Positions 38,889 through 64,000 of a DNA stretch of 64,000 nucleotides are shown here, one piece after another. The translations under genes and the position numbers were made by a program. Origin of the DNA: Agelaius tricolor (Eukaryota; Chordata; Aves; Passeriformes; Icteridae); NCBI GenBank assembly GCA_023055355.1, contig JALJCS010000004.1, positions 25,022,744-25,086,743 of the forward strand, read 5' to 3'. The notes beneath the pieces are model-generated. The model saw nothing but the letters and a program-made list of their open reading frames with translations. It did no database searches and was not told where the DNA came from. Positions within the stretch are counted from its first letter, which is position 1. Every line of letters begins with the position of its first letter.

Positions 38889-39097
38889 CCAATTGCCCGG
38901 AATCGGGCGCGCGGCAGCGCCGGGGCCTGGCCACGCACCGAGGCCGCGCCCCCGACCGCTCCTCCTGGCCCCGCCCTTGTCGTAAAGGCCTCGCTCGGCA
39001 TTGGTCAGCTCCAGTCACGTGGGGCGCGGGCGGTACTGCTCTCGCGAGAGTTTCTGGGTGTATGTAAGAAGTGCGGGCGGAAGTGCGGCCTTTTCCC
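38889..39097 (+). promoter_or_regulatory. RPS6: RPS6 core promoter
   Basis: In order the region holds CCAAT at 38,889-38,893, a GC-box near 38,970, an inverted CCAAT (ATTGG) at 39,000-39,004 and a CACGTG E-box at 39,016-39,021. These are followed by TCTCGCGAGA at 39,040-39,049, TATGTAA at 39,061-39,067 and a pyrimidine start CCTTTTCCC at 39,089-39,097. TCTCGCGAGA is a known promoter palindrome (bound by BANP or ZBTB33 in mammals). The TATA-like element lies 28 bp before the presumed start, typical of ribosomal protein genes. The pyrimidine start is the 5' TOP motif that couples translation to mTOR. Factor binding is inferred. Confidence 0.8.
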
Positions 39098-39119
39098 GCG
39101 GCGTCGAGACGTGAGCAGG

Positions 39120-43798
<4,679 letters not shown>

Positions 43799-43840
43799 AG
43801 ATGTTGTGCACAGTACTAAAAAGACTTACATTTAATAACT

Positions 43841-43846
43841 AATAAA
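43841..43846 (+). terminator. RPS6: RPS6 polyadenylation signal
   Basis: AATAAA lies 43 bases after the stop codon and is followed by a TTTGGTGGTG-rich downstream element. Cleavage is expected near 43,860-43,870, giving a very short 3' UTR, as usual for ribosomal protein genes. Confidence 0.9.
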
Positions 43847-43870
43847 CTGCTTTGGTGGTGAACTTTCAGT

Positions 43871-45624
43871 ATGAGACTTTGTAGTACATGTTGTTACTGG
43901 CAATTTCTTAAACAGGAGTTCAGACTACTGCATCATGCACACCAAACTAGAACCACACACCATGATCTTGATGCAGTTCTCTTACGAAAAGATTGTGTCA
44001 CTCACTTTGATACTGAGTATAACATTGGTAAAACTTAACACCTTCAGCTGATTCTTGGCAGAATTAAGTGCAGTTCAGATGCTCACTGGAACTGGTTCCC
44101 CAGGAAATGGCCATAAACCTGCCAGAGTTCTGGGCATGTCTGGATGATGCTTAGTCAAAAGCTTTAGTGGTGGGTAGTCCTTTGAGGAACCCTGGTGTTC
44201 CTCTCTGATCCTTTTGGGGTACTGCAAATGTGAGATGTTTGTGATTCTGTAGGAATTGGGGCATTACTCTTGAAATTAATACTGAGCATGAGAAGGCACT
44301 TTTTAAAGTTTTGACTTGAAAATTTGACTTGGGGATTAGAAACTCCAGTAGCCCTTATATACTGGGTGAGGATAATGGGAATTTGACTCAAAAATACGTG
44401 TGTTGGATGCTACAATGATCTGCAGCTAAATCAATTGTCTTAGTTCTTGAAATAGTAATATGGATCCACTTCTATTTTTGTTGAGATGCTGCTTCTGTTT
44501 CTAGTAAATCAGGCTTCATTACAACCTATGAAGTTGGGATGGTTTTTATTCCTGTGTGTGTGGCAAGGCTCTTCTGAGTTAGGGCCTCACCAGGCTAGAA
44601 GCAGATTTTAATGCATCAGATGAAAAATCTGGACTAGCTAACTCAAAAGTTGCAGAAGACAAGATCTGCTGCCCGTACATGAGGGGCATGGAAGGATCAA
44701 ACCTGTGGTCCTTGAAATTTAATTTAGGATACTGGGATACCCGTCTCTGACGGGCAGAATTTGCCATGAAGCACTTAGGTACAGTGGAACCTTGGACCAA
44801 GAGATTTTGCTAAAGCAGTTACCAAGCTTAAAGCCATCTTTTCACAGCTGAACTGAGACTGTTACTGAAGGACAACTAATCAGAAAAGGTTAAGAGGAAT
44901 GGTAATTGTGGTTATGCATGAGTTAAATAATGCTGGCTAGGTCAATAAAATTTTAAAAGGTACCATTTTACAATGTATTTTTTTTATGGAGACCATGTTC
45001 ATTGCCCACAGTTTAATCGTGAAGATCCATAGGCCCTGTTAAACCTGAGCTTCACTAAATAAAAAGTGAAGCTTTTACTCCACATTAGTCACTCAGCTGC
45101 AAAAATTAATACTGAGAAAATGTGGGAAGAGAGTAACACTCACTAAATTCACAATGCTAAGAATTTTACGATCTGCCGAAGGGAAAAATGCCTAGCTTCT
45201 TAATCCTAGTAAAATATACTTGCACACAGTTAAGAGGTACTCTGGTCAGGGTGTACAAGCACTGAGGCATGTCCTGGACAAGAACAGGAATGTTTTGAAC
45301 AGGCTACTACTAAGTAGAGTTCTATAGGCTATTCTGTATGACCTGTCCTGCTATATAGGCTGTGATTGCGTCTTCCTCTGAAGCACTGCAAACGTACACA
45401 GTTGTATGATTGTGTGAAAAAGGTCAGTGGAGTCCTGGCTATTCTTATCAAGCTTTGAGGATGTGTGGCCTTGTCACACACACATACATGGCCTTATCAC
45501 TAGTAGCAAAAAAATCCTTTCTGCACTCTTCTCCCTCACTCATTTCCTGGAACTGCCTTAGTACATCATCTGTTGCTTCCTTCTGCAGTTTTAGGCTTTC
45601 AGGTCCAAATTAGGCATGACTTGC
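43871..45624. other. Intergenic between RPS6 and DENND4C, left part
   Basis: No exon, RNA gene or repeat family is recognised between the RPS6 3' end and the CR1 fragment. Confidence 0.6.
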
Positions 45625-46110
45625 AGACTCAAAGAACAATCCTGGCTTGAAGGGACCTTGAAAGATCATCTGGTCTGGCCTGTTCAGGTCTGTGAAAGGT
45701 GGTTCTCCTTGCCCCTGTGTCCTCCTCAACTGACATCAGTTAGTGACACAGCAAACGTGGTGAGGGTGCTTTTGGTCCCATCATCCAGATCATTCATGCA
45801 GATGTTACAACTTGGAGCCCAGTACTGATCCTTAGGGGGCCCCACTTGGGACAGGCTGCCAACCTCAGTAAAACAAGCTGATCACCTATGAGATGAGTCC
45901 TGCCCACCTCACAGATCACCCCCATCCGGTCTATGCTTGACATTTATGTAGGAGGCAGCTACGGGAAACAGCGTCAAATGCTTTGCCAAGGTCCAGCTGA
46001 ACAATACTGCTCTCTCTTGACATGCTACTTTTCTGTAGCACTTAGCAATTTAGCCTGGCACGATTTGCCTTTGATAAACTCACACTGAGTTTTCCCAGTC
46101 AACTTCTTTG
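45625..46110 (-). mobile_element. CR1 LINE fragment
   Basis: The left edge CAATCCTGGCTTGAAGGGACC is the reverse of a CR1 3' tail. Further blocks match CR1: ATCATCCAGATCATTCATGCAGATGTTA, CAGTACTGATCCTTAGGGGGCCCC and GGAAACAGCGTCAAATGCTTTGCCAAGG. The terminal ATTCTATG repeats are lost and several deletions are present, so it is older than the other CR1 copies here. Confidence 0.8.
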
Positions 46111-48240
46111 ACCATGGCTTTAGGCCATGGATGACTCAAATGGTCAATCCAAAAGAGGCTAATGAAGAAGGAGCATGTTTTCTCTGCCCCTGTGCAGTAG
46201 GAACTGCAATAAAACCACAAGTCCAGCAGCTGCAATAGTCCCTTAACTGCTTAACAGCAGTTCAAAACCTGTGATACTAAATACAATGCCAAGTGCTATC
46301 TGGGAACTGCAGCTTTTCCTTGCATGTCTTAGCAGTTTCAACAGGATTTCTGCTCTTTAATGGCAGACTTTCTGCACGTCTGAAGCTTGGCTGCAAACTC
46401 AGACACACCTTAAGTTTCAGGGCAAGTAATGCACCCTGGTCAGAACCTGACCAGTCGCCATTTCACCTCTTTGCAACCAAAGGAATGGAATACAAACACC
46501 ATTGACGTACATAATTACTTTCAACCAGCAAGGTCTGAATTTAGACAGCGTGACACAGAAAACAAATGAGGAAAAAATGGCAAAGGAAAGCATCTTGAAG
46601 AAAACTAAACAAAGTGTTGGAACATCCTTCTGAGCTACTCTCGTAACTAGGTGAAGTGAGCCCCTGTTCTTCCCCAGACTTCTTCTGTCTGCCACCCAAC
46701 TCCATGGAACCACTGAGTCTCCTCCAGGCAACTCTGGAAAACAGTAATGTGCAAACACCTGCTGAAGCAGGACAGGGATTGGTCAAGTCTGGGCATTTTT
46801 TAGGGCTGTCTCAGGGTCAGTTGATGCCCACCAGGAACACAAGGCCTTTCCTGCTCAGCTGCTCTGGCACATGTGATTATTCCTACACAGAGGCAAAACC
46901 TTTCAGATTACTTGTGGACTCTATCAGTTTTCCAGCCTGTCAAGTTAATTGGCTCTTCCTTTTCTTTGCAGACAATAGAAGTTTGTCTTTACAGAGATGG
47001 AAGTAACTATCATTATTAGCAGGGAACTCGCACTCAAGGTTGTTCTGAACACATGAAGCATCAGAGCTTCCTTAAGCAAGCACCTTCTGCTATTTTACCA
47101 TCACATTCCCTCAAATTTCCCACCACATTCTGACAGAGGAAGTAGCAGTTCCTTTCTCTCTACAGCTTCAAACCCTGTGTTCATGCTTCTTTGGGGATTC
47201 CTCAAATAGAAGCATTTGTTCCTGCACAGCATTCTTCCTCTTTTCTGTCTCCTCCCTCAACAGGCCACATGAAAGGTAAGAAATGCTAAGACAGGGTAAC
47301 ATCCTTAGCAAGCAGCAATATTGAAAAGTCAGCAGTGACAAAAGCAGAGGAAAACAGGGAAAATCAGTGTGATGCTTGCAAGATACACAAATCCAAAAGA
47401 CTAACTGTTCCTCAGCTCTCTATCTAAAAATAAGTCTGGAAATATGGGCTTATTATGAATCTGCTCCACAAGCTATCAATATGTGCTATGCACATCAGTC
47501 TCATCAGCCAAGAAAGGCTTTTAGGGTCTTGTATTATTGTTTCTGTCAGAATGAGCTCACTGCCATACATGAGGGGGTTTGAAAGTTGTGAAGGCCTGAG
47601 GCACTGGCAATTTCTACTACTTAAATTTCATCTCAGCCTCACTCCTATCTCTGCCCCATAAAAACCCAAAACAAAACAAACTCAAAAAAACCCCCCTGGA
47701 AACTACATGTAACCCGCAACTATGTTATGAGTCAAGAGGTCCACCAATGTTTTGACAAGCTAGGATGCATCAGGTGAAAGCATCACTCTGTGATCCCATT
47801 ACGGAGCCACTAAGAAACCAGAACTCCTGGGAAGTGTTCTCCCAAGTAAAGCCACAAATATGCTGCAGAGAGCACCAGCTATCCTCAGGAAGCCAGAGGC
47901 CATGCTTTTCCTACAAACAAGAGCTTCACAGATTGTCTGAGCCTGTTTTTCACCTGTTCTTACCTCTACTGCTGCACAGTGCTTGCTGAAGGTGCCACAG
48001 AGCCATCCATACTCTCTAGAAGACACATCTCCACAGGTGAGTCCCATTTTTTATTTCCCTCTCCCATGCCTCTGCCCTTTCCCATCATTCAGAAGCCACT
48101 GATGTACTGTGAAATAATTACCCAAAAAGACAGTCAAAAGTCTTTTGCTGAATGATAGGCTGAATTTACACTTAAAGATTAAATTCTGTCACTCATTTGA
48201 ATTCCAGAGGTGAAAAAAGCTGAACAATGGCACATTTTTA
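46111..48240. other. Intergenic, nothing recognised
   Basis: Only short overlapping open frames are seen, with no splice-supported coding region. Confidence 0.55.
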
Positions 48241-51200
48241 CACAGGATGCATATATATTTTATTTTGGGAACAACATTAAAAATTGTTTCTTAGTCTAGA
48301 ATATCTATACAGAATTTAGGATATAGAGTGCCCTTTAAAACTCATTTTTTGTCAAATGTACAAAAATATTACAGAGAAACAATTGTTAATCAAAGCACAG
48401 TAAATGGATGCCATTTTTCAACAGTTCAAAACAGTCTCTAAACCAGTGCAAATTTTATTGCATTAAGCTTCCCAGCTCACTTAAGAGATTCATAATTTAT
48501 TCACACTACATCATTTCATCCTTGTTACAATATAGTTTATTTTAAGCTCCTAATAGGAGTTTAATGTGCTTCTAAACAACAGCAAACTATCCCTTTTATT
48601 TGCACCATTGGTTGATGCAGACTGAAAGAACAAATAAAAACGCCATCCGATCCTCTCATGTATGCACCACAATATACAGCACAGGAGACTACAGAACTGG
48701 AATCCAATTCAATCATTCAGTTTCAACTCTTACAAGTTAAAAGGGTGTTTGTTTTTAAAATGATACATAGTGAAAAGTGGATATACAGTATGCATTTTAA
48801 GAATTTTATTAGCTGAAAGAAAAAAAGAACCCTTTTGTTGAAATATACAATTATGTGAATAAGATTACCTGCTTACTGTAAATAAAATAGGAGTTATCTG
48901 TATTGAAATAATTGCTGAATTAAGAAGAAAAAACGACTGAGTGGATTCTTCAGTTCCTTACATTTTAACAATTTGTTTTAAAAATATAATTTCTATTATC
49001 TAATTTAATATACATTTTAAAAATATCCCCTATGTTGCAGTTATTCAAGGAAAGCAGTAAACTCAATGAAAGGTATATTCTTTTAGCTGCAGCAATACAA
49101 AAAGCCATTAATTCACAGTTAAAATAGAATATTACTCATTCACAAGTGCAATGTAGCTTGAGCTTAACCAATGTGAAAGTCCACCAGGAACAAGACTAAG
49201 TTACTTGCAAAATTGATTTAGTTTGAAACGCATAAAGTAAATAAAGTATTTTCCATTACAATTGTATTGTCTAAACTTGTATTGTCTAAATTTAAGTTAC
49301 ATAAAATTTGAAGACAGGATATGATTATAAGTAACATACAGATGCTTCTAGTAACATACAAAAGCTGGTGCCAATTACTGCACCAACACTGCAGCCACAT
49401 CAGCCTCCTAGGCCTAAAAGGTTTTCAAAGTTGTCAGGTTTTGGTGATGTGCCAGAATGTAATTGATAAGAAAATCTTTTTAACTTAAGAATCCTGATTT
49501 TAAACATTTAAGACCTCATTGGTTGTTTTAATTCCACAAAAAACCCAGCTCTTCGCCTGTGAGCTCACAAGCTGTATATGTAACTGATTTAAAGCTGGGT
49601 GAAAGGTGCAAGATAGTATTTTAGCACAACTGGCTGCAGTTCAACATCCTTATGGAAACAATTAAAGGAAGCTTCTCTGATAATTGTTCTTCCAGTACAA
49701 ACTTTCTAATTTCTTGGGCATACCTGAAATTCATTGTTTGCATCCACTTCTGTTACCAAGTTGCTCTACACCCTCATTTTGTCCACACATTGCATGTTTT
49801 AACGTTCTTGCTGACTGATCTGCAAATGTTTTCCTCAGCCTCTACGTGGGAATTACAAAATATATAGACAGAAGAATCATCTCCTGAACACTGGCTGTTG
49901 AGGTACTAGAAAGAGTATGTGGCGGCAAGCATTTCCCAAGTGAGCAAAATGCTACTCATTCTGTTTATATTGACAGAAAAACAGAACCAAAATCTAGCTT
50001 ATCCTCATCCGTCCTTCACAACACTTTGCTCAGATCAGTAATGTATAATGATGGATTCAGATAAATTTTGATTCCTAGGAGTTGGGTGTCAAACAAGTTA
50101 GAAGCATTTGTATGTCACTAAGTCATCCCCATGTAGTCCAAGAAGTTCATCCTGTCAACTAAATTGCAGAAGTGTGTCTTTAGTGCCTAATTTTCAGAAG
50201 AACAAAAGTGTTTGCAATGCACTCACAAAAAACATTTGAAATTTTTCCCTGGTTGTTTTTGGCCAGATTTTGTGAAACTTACTTCCCCCCTCAAAAAAAA
50301 GCATCCTAGATGAAAACAAATTGTTTTCAGATATGTCCCTTTTCATCTGAGTTATGGATTATATTAAAAAACCAACTGATTAGTTAGCTACTCTAGAACC
50401 TAAGCATTAAGAACTCCCTTTAGAAAGGAGAAGATTTTCCTTTTTTTATTCTATATTAAAGAATCAATTCCAATATGCAGATTCAAGATTTCAAGTAGCT
50501 ACATGCAGGACTTCTACCACTCTGAAATCCAGGTGCCTACACCAAGAATAGCACTTAATTTGTAGTGTACAAAAATGCCAATATGCAAGAGCAAATCAAA
50601 GCAAGTCGAATTCTGTAGCTGATTTTTTCTCCTCTGGCTTTACTTTTGTTGGGGTTTTTTGTTTGTTTAGTGTATATAGCTGGGAAAGGTTTAACAATCA
50701 ACACTAGACGTTGTGACACAATCTGCTTTGCTGTCTTTACAACACTACTCCTTTATTAGTCTATATTTTCAGCAACAGATGAGAAAGTTGTTTGGAAATG
50801 AAGATGATGTGTTTCCAGAAACTAGTTCATAATAATATTATTTACTATGTTTTAAAACTGTTTGGAGGTCATGTATCTAAAACAGCACTCACTAGACAGA
50901 TTTTCCTTGTCATCTAATGAGTTGGGAGAATTTAAAAGTGACTAAAGTGACTAAAACTTGATTGCTTGCAAGTTGCATCACATAATCACATGGTTTGTCT
51001 CTTTAATACTCAAAAATAATGGTCTTTGTGTAGCTGTTGAAAAATAATGCATAGAGTTACACAGAAAAAATTGCTGGCTTTGATTTGTAAAAATATTAAG
51101 TTGTTTGGATCAATGCTTTAGATAGACTTGTATTTTAGAAGGATGGAACCATGTCAATTATGTAACTGGAGAAGAGAGGAAAAGATGAAGAATCAAGGGC

Positions 51201-52888
51201 TGTTCTTTAATTGTGATGTAGGTCAGACATCAGCAAGCAACTGTGCATCAACCCAAAGAATAAAAAAAAAATCATTGTGTGCTTTCTTGCTTTTAGTTGT
51301 TGAGAAAGCACAACAGTTTTATCGGGAGAGAATCTGTCCAGGTAATATCCCCATATTAACTTAGGATCAGCACTTGTAGACAAAATATAAGGCATCAGTC
51401 TATGATGTAAATATATTTTGTCATATATAGTGCAACTCCCTTGTTTCACCTTATGATAAAAACGTTGGTTTTATTGTTTCATAGAAAAAATTGTTCCAGA
51501 CAGATCTTCATCCCTCATCATTCTGAAGAATGAAAAGTTTTAAAAGTAGTATCAAGTAAATACATTCATACCCAGATGCAATTAGTATTTTAAGCTATGC
51601 TCCTTTTACATGCTACAAATATATTTTTTTCTCTATGAATTATTCCATTGTAAAAGCCATACCACTAACTTTCAGCAAAAACCTGGAATAAATCTTATCA
51701 TATTCTTCAAGTAACAGAAACACTTACACTGTTGACCAGTATCCAGGCTCTCCTTGCCAAGACTACTACTACTGTAGTCAATTAAATATGTGAGCTGAGG
51801 AAGTGTCTTATCTACTAGAAGCAACACAAAAGATGGATACATCTTTTCAGATCATACACATAAGCACTTCATTTCTGCTAATATACACCTTGAAGACCAC
51901 ATTTATAAATACATCTTAATTGAAATATTGAATCTGGACTATCAGTGCAAAATAATTAACCCACAGGCTAGTATAAAACCAAGGGAGAGGGTGATAAAGA
52001 ATTTGAGGAGGACACCTCTTAAACACACATGCAAATAGTATAAAGCATAATTTTTTTTTTCAGGCAGTATCTGTTGACAACTCTTGTGTGTATTCTAATA
52101 CCATTTGAGCTTCCTACATAATTTTTAGAATGCCATCCATTTCTGAGCTGCTTTGTGTAGAAGCTTATCCTTCTTTGGAGAGAGCAGCCAGTACATTTAC
52201 ACAACCTTATAGTTTATCAGATAGAGACTACAGGAAAGTTGAGTGTAAGTCTCTGTTTTCTCACAGCTGTAGATAGACACTTTGAAAAGGTCAGCAAAAG
52301 TAATTCAGAATACTGACTGAGACAAGAGTCAGGAGAATGGTAGCAATTTAATGTACTGTCTGATGAAATGTAATGTACTATCTGATGAAAGCAACTGCAT
52401 TGCAGCTTCCAATCCAAGCTTTCAAATATTTACATTCATACAACCATACCACACATTAATAAAAGTACTCTTCTCTAGGTAAAGGTCATTTTAAAGAAGC
52501 ATTGAGGAATCTGAGCCCTGGAAAATACTTCATTCAAATATACCAATATTGGTGGCCCTTAAGAAAGTCACCAACTATAGACTGCTGTTTCATCATCAGC
52601 TTTTTGAACAACTTGATATCGTGGAGGAAAACTTTGAGGAAATTAAAGAATATATATAGGAGAAAAGTAGATCAATCACTGAAATAAACTCATAATTTTA
52701 AAACATTTTGACAAATTTTACAATTTGATGAGATGAATGAGAAGAATATATGTTGCAGTTCAATGAAACTGATTTGACAAATTGCTTAATTAACACCTTT
52801 TGAGACTCAAAATGTATATGTCACCATGCTCTTGGGTTTGTTCAGCTCTGCTTTTGTCTCTCTGAAGTATGGTGTGTCTTCTTTGTTT
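48241..52888 (-). other. DENND4C: Probable DENND4C 3' UTR
   Basis: This stretch follows the stop codon and is uniformly AT-rich, with no TE insertion recognised. It ends near a minus-strand AATAAA at 48,264-48,259, with TGTGTAAAAATGTG just downstream as a GU-rich element. A 20-base unit is nearly repeated at 52,349-52,368 and 52,371-52,390. A TTGTATTGTCTAAA unit is repeated near 49,263-49,291. Earlier signals, for example near 48,597, could give shorter transcripts. Confidence 0.5.
48259..48264 (-). terminator. DENND4C: Candidate distal DENND4C polyadenylation signal
   Basis: AATAAA on the minus strand, with a GU-rich stretch downstream toward 48,225. Confidence 0.45.
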
Positions 52889-62521
<9,633 letters not shown>

Positions 62522-62859
62522 TTACAATTTCTATAGGCTTAGTACCCCTAGAAGTTTAACAGGTACCAGAAGGCCAGTGGGGAGAAATGAGTTCATCACT
62601 TCTTTCCCACCATACTCAGAATTATCTCATCCACATTAACTTTTACCTATGAAATAAAGATATAAGTAATTTATTTCTGACATGGAAAAAGCATTACCCC
62701 AAAAGGCCACTAATTTAGCATTTGCAATTGCTTGCTTCTATGAAGACTTCAGCATATACAAATTGTTTTGAATTGTATAAGTAAATGCATGTCTACTTAT
62801 CCAAAAGAGCAAAGAAATCCCACAAAACCAATCAAACACAGAAGAAACCTTTATAATAG

Positions 62860-63853
62860 TGTGGTGTGTCTGCCCTGGCCGGATGCCAGGCGCTCACCAA
62901 AGCCACTCTAGCAATCTCCCTATTCAAGTGAACAGGGGAAGAAAAATATGACAAAAGGCTCTTGAGTCATAATAGAGACAAGGAGATCACTCAGCGATTA
63001 CTGTCACAATAAGGGAAACTAGGGGAAATTAATTTAATTTTCTACCAATTAAAAGTTCAAGTAGGTTAATGAGAAATTATCTCAAATTTTAAAACACATT
63101 CCTGCTACCCCTCCCTTCTTCCCAGGCTTCACTTTAATTTCTGACTTCTCCACCTTCTTCTTTGAAATGGCACATGGAAATGGGGAAAGGGGATTGTGGT
63201 CAGTTCATCCCATGTTTTTCTGACACTCCTTCCTCCTCACACTCTTCCCCTGCTCCAGCATGGGGTCCCTCCCACAGGACATAGTCCTAACACAAACTTC
63301 TCTAGGGTAAGCCCTTCCCATGGGCTTCAGCTCTTTACTAGTTGCTCCAGCATGGATCTCCTGCAGGGTCACAAGTCCTGCCAGCAAACACGCTCCAGCC
63401 CGGGCTCCTCTCCCCATGAGGTCAAGGTGCTGCCCGGATTATAATCTATATAATCTATATATAATCTATAGGGTTAGCTTCCTTTGGGCACCCACCTGCT
63501 CCAGCACGGCGCACATGGCTGCAGGGGCACAGCTGTCTCGCTGTGGTCTGCACCACAGGCTGCAGGGAATCTCTGCCCTGGTGCCTGGAGCACCTCCTAT
63601 CCCTCCTTCTGCACTGACCTGGGTATCTGCAGAGGGATTTCCTGTCACGTGTTTTCACTCCTCTCCTGCAGCTGCTGTTGCACAGCATTCTTTTCCCCTT
63701 CTCAAACACACTATCCCAGCATTGCTGCCACTGTCACTGCCTTGGCCAGTGGGGAGTCCAGTCTGGAGCTGGCTGGCATTGGCTCTGTCGGACATGGGGG
63801 AAAGTTCTGGCAGCTCTTCTGCTACCCAATCCTTGCCATGCAAACCCAGTACA
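62860..63853 (-). mobile_element. ERVL-type LTR in DENND4C intron
   Basis: It begins TGTGGTGTGTCTGCCCTGGCC and ends CATGCAAACCCAGTACA. Inner blocks match the other two family copies: CTGCTCCAGCATGGGGTCCC, TGGCTCTGTCGGACATGG and GCCTGGAGCACCTCC. CTCCAGC(A/G)..GGG units recur, as they do in the family. A minus-strand ATTAAA lies near 63,025, so it reads in the DENND4C sense. No clear target duplication was found (AATAG versus AGTGG). It contains a TATAATCTATA repeat at 63,440-63,472. Confidence 0.78.
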
Positions 63854-64000
63854 AGTGGAAAATCAGAATGTTGTGTCTTTACCTAATAGAAGTCTCACCA
63901 CTAAGCTAGATGGAGAACTGGAGAAAAATGGTAAAATTAATCCTGTACTAACTGGAGAATGGACTATATACCTTACTCTATCCCCTTACTTCATTGTTTC
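63854..64000 (-). other. DENND4C: DENND4C intron, right edge
   Basis: Intronic by position, because the exon before 62,485 is not in the window. No exon is seen. Confidence 0.6.

Overview
The window is vertebrate nuclear DNA, almost certainly from a passerine bird. Genes are split by GT-AG introns, CR1 LINE fragments are common, and several solo LTRs look like avian endogenous retrovirus (ERVL-type) copies. One SINE joins a tRNA-Ile-like head to a CR1-type tail, an arrangement known from passerine SINEs (TguSINE1 type). Gene order and orientation match the amniote block DENND4C - RPS6 - ACER2. That block lies on human 9p and, from general knowledge, on the avian Z chromosome.

Layout. (1) Bases 1 to about 19,500 hold no recognisable gene. 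They contain a large inverted repeat, a CR1 with a solo LTR nested in it, two divergent copies of one ERVL-type LTR family in opposite orientation, a CR1 fragment followed by the SINE, and a probable further LTR. (2) ACER2 (alkaline ceramidase 2) lies on the minus strand. Its six coding exons between 22,057 and 37,772 join in frame to a 275-residue protein. Its introns carry two solo LTRs and a CR1. (3) Bases 37,500 to 39,500 form a GC-rich, CpG-rich head-to-head promoter region shared by ACER2 and RPS6. It contains a (GGGGC)7 array and an inserted CR1. (4) RPS6 (40S ribosomal protein S6) lies on the plus strand, with six coding exons from 39,120 to 43,798 giving 249 residues. It has a 5' TOP start, a TATA-like element, a TCTCGCGAGA palindrome, an E-box and CCAAT boxes. 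(5) Bases 43,870 to 48,240 are intergenic and contain a CR1 fragment. (6) The 3' part of DENND4C lies on the minus strand. Its last eight coding exons (52,889 to 62,485) encode the C-terminal 422 residues and are followed by a probable 4.6 kb 3' UTR. The earlier exons lie beyond the right edge. Another ERVL-type LTR sits in the intron at that edge.

The three genes do not form a pathway. ACER2 is a Golgi ceramidase, RPS6 a ribosomal subunit protein and mTOR/S6K target, and DENND4C a Rab10 exchange factor. ACER2 and RPS6 are divergent, and RPS6 and DENND4C converge. All exon joins given here preserve frame and add up to the stated lengths. I found no CRISPR array, functional tRNA or rRNA gene, and no convincing novel system. 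The items most worth a second look are the inverted repeat, the structure of the shared promoter, and the dated TE insertions.
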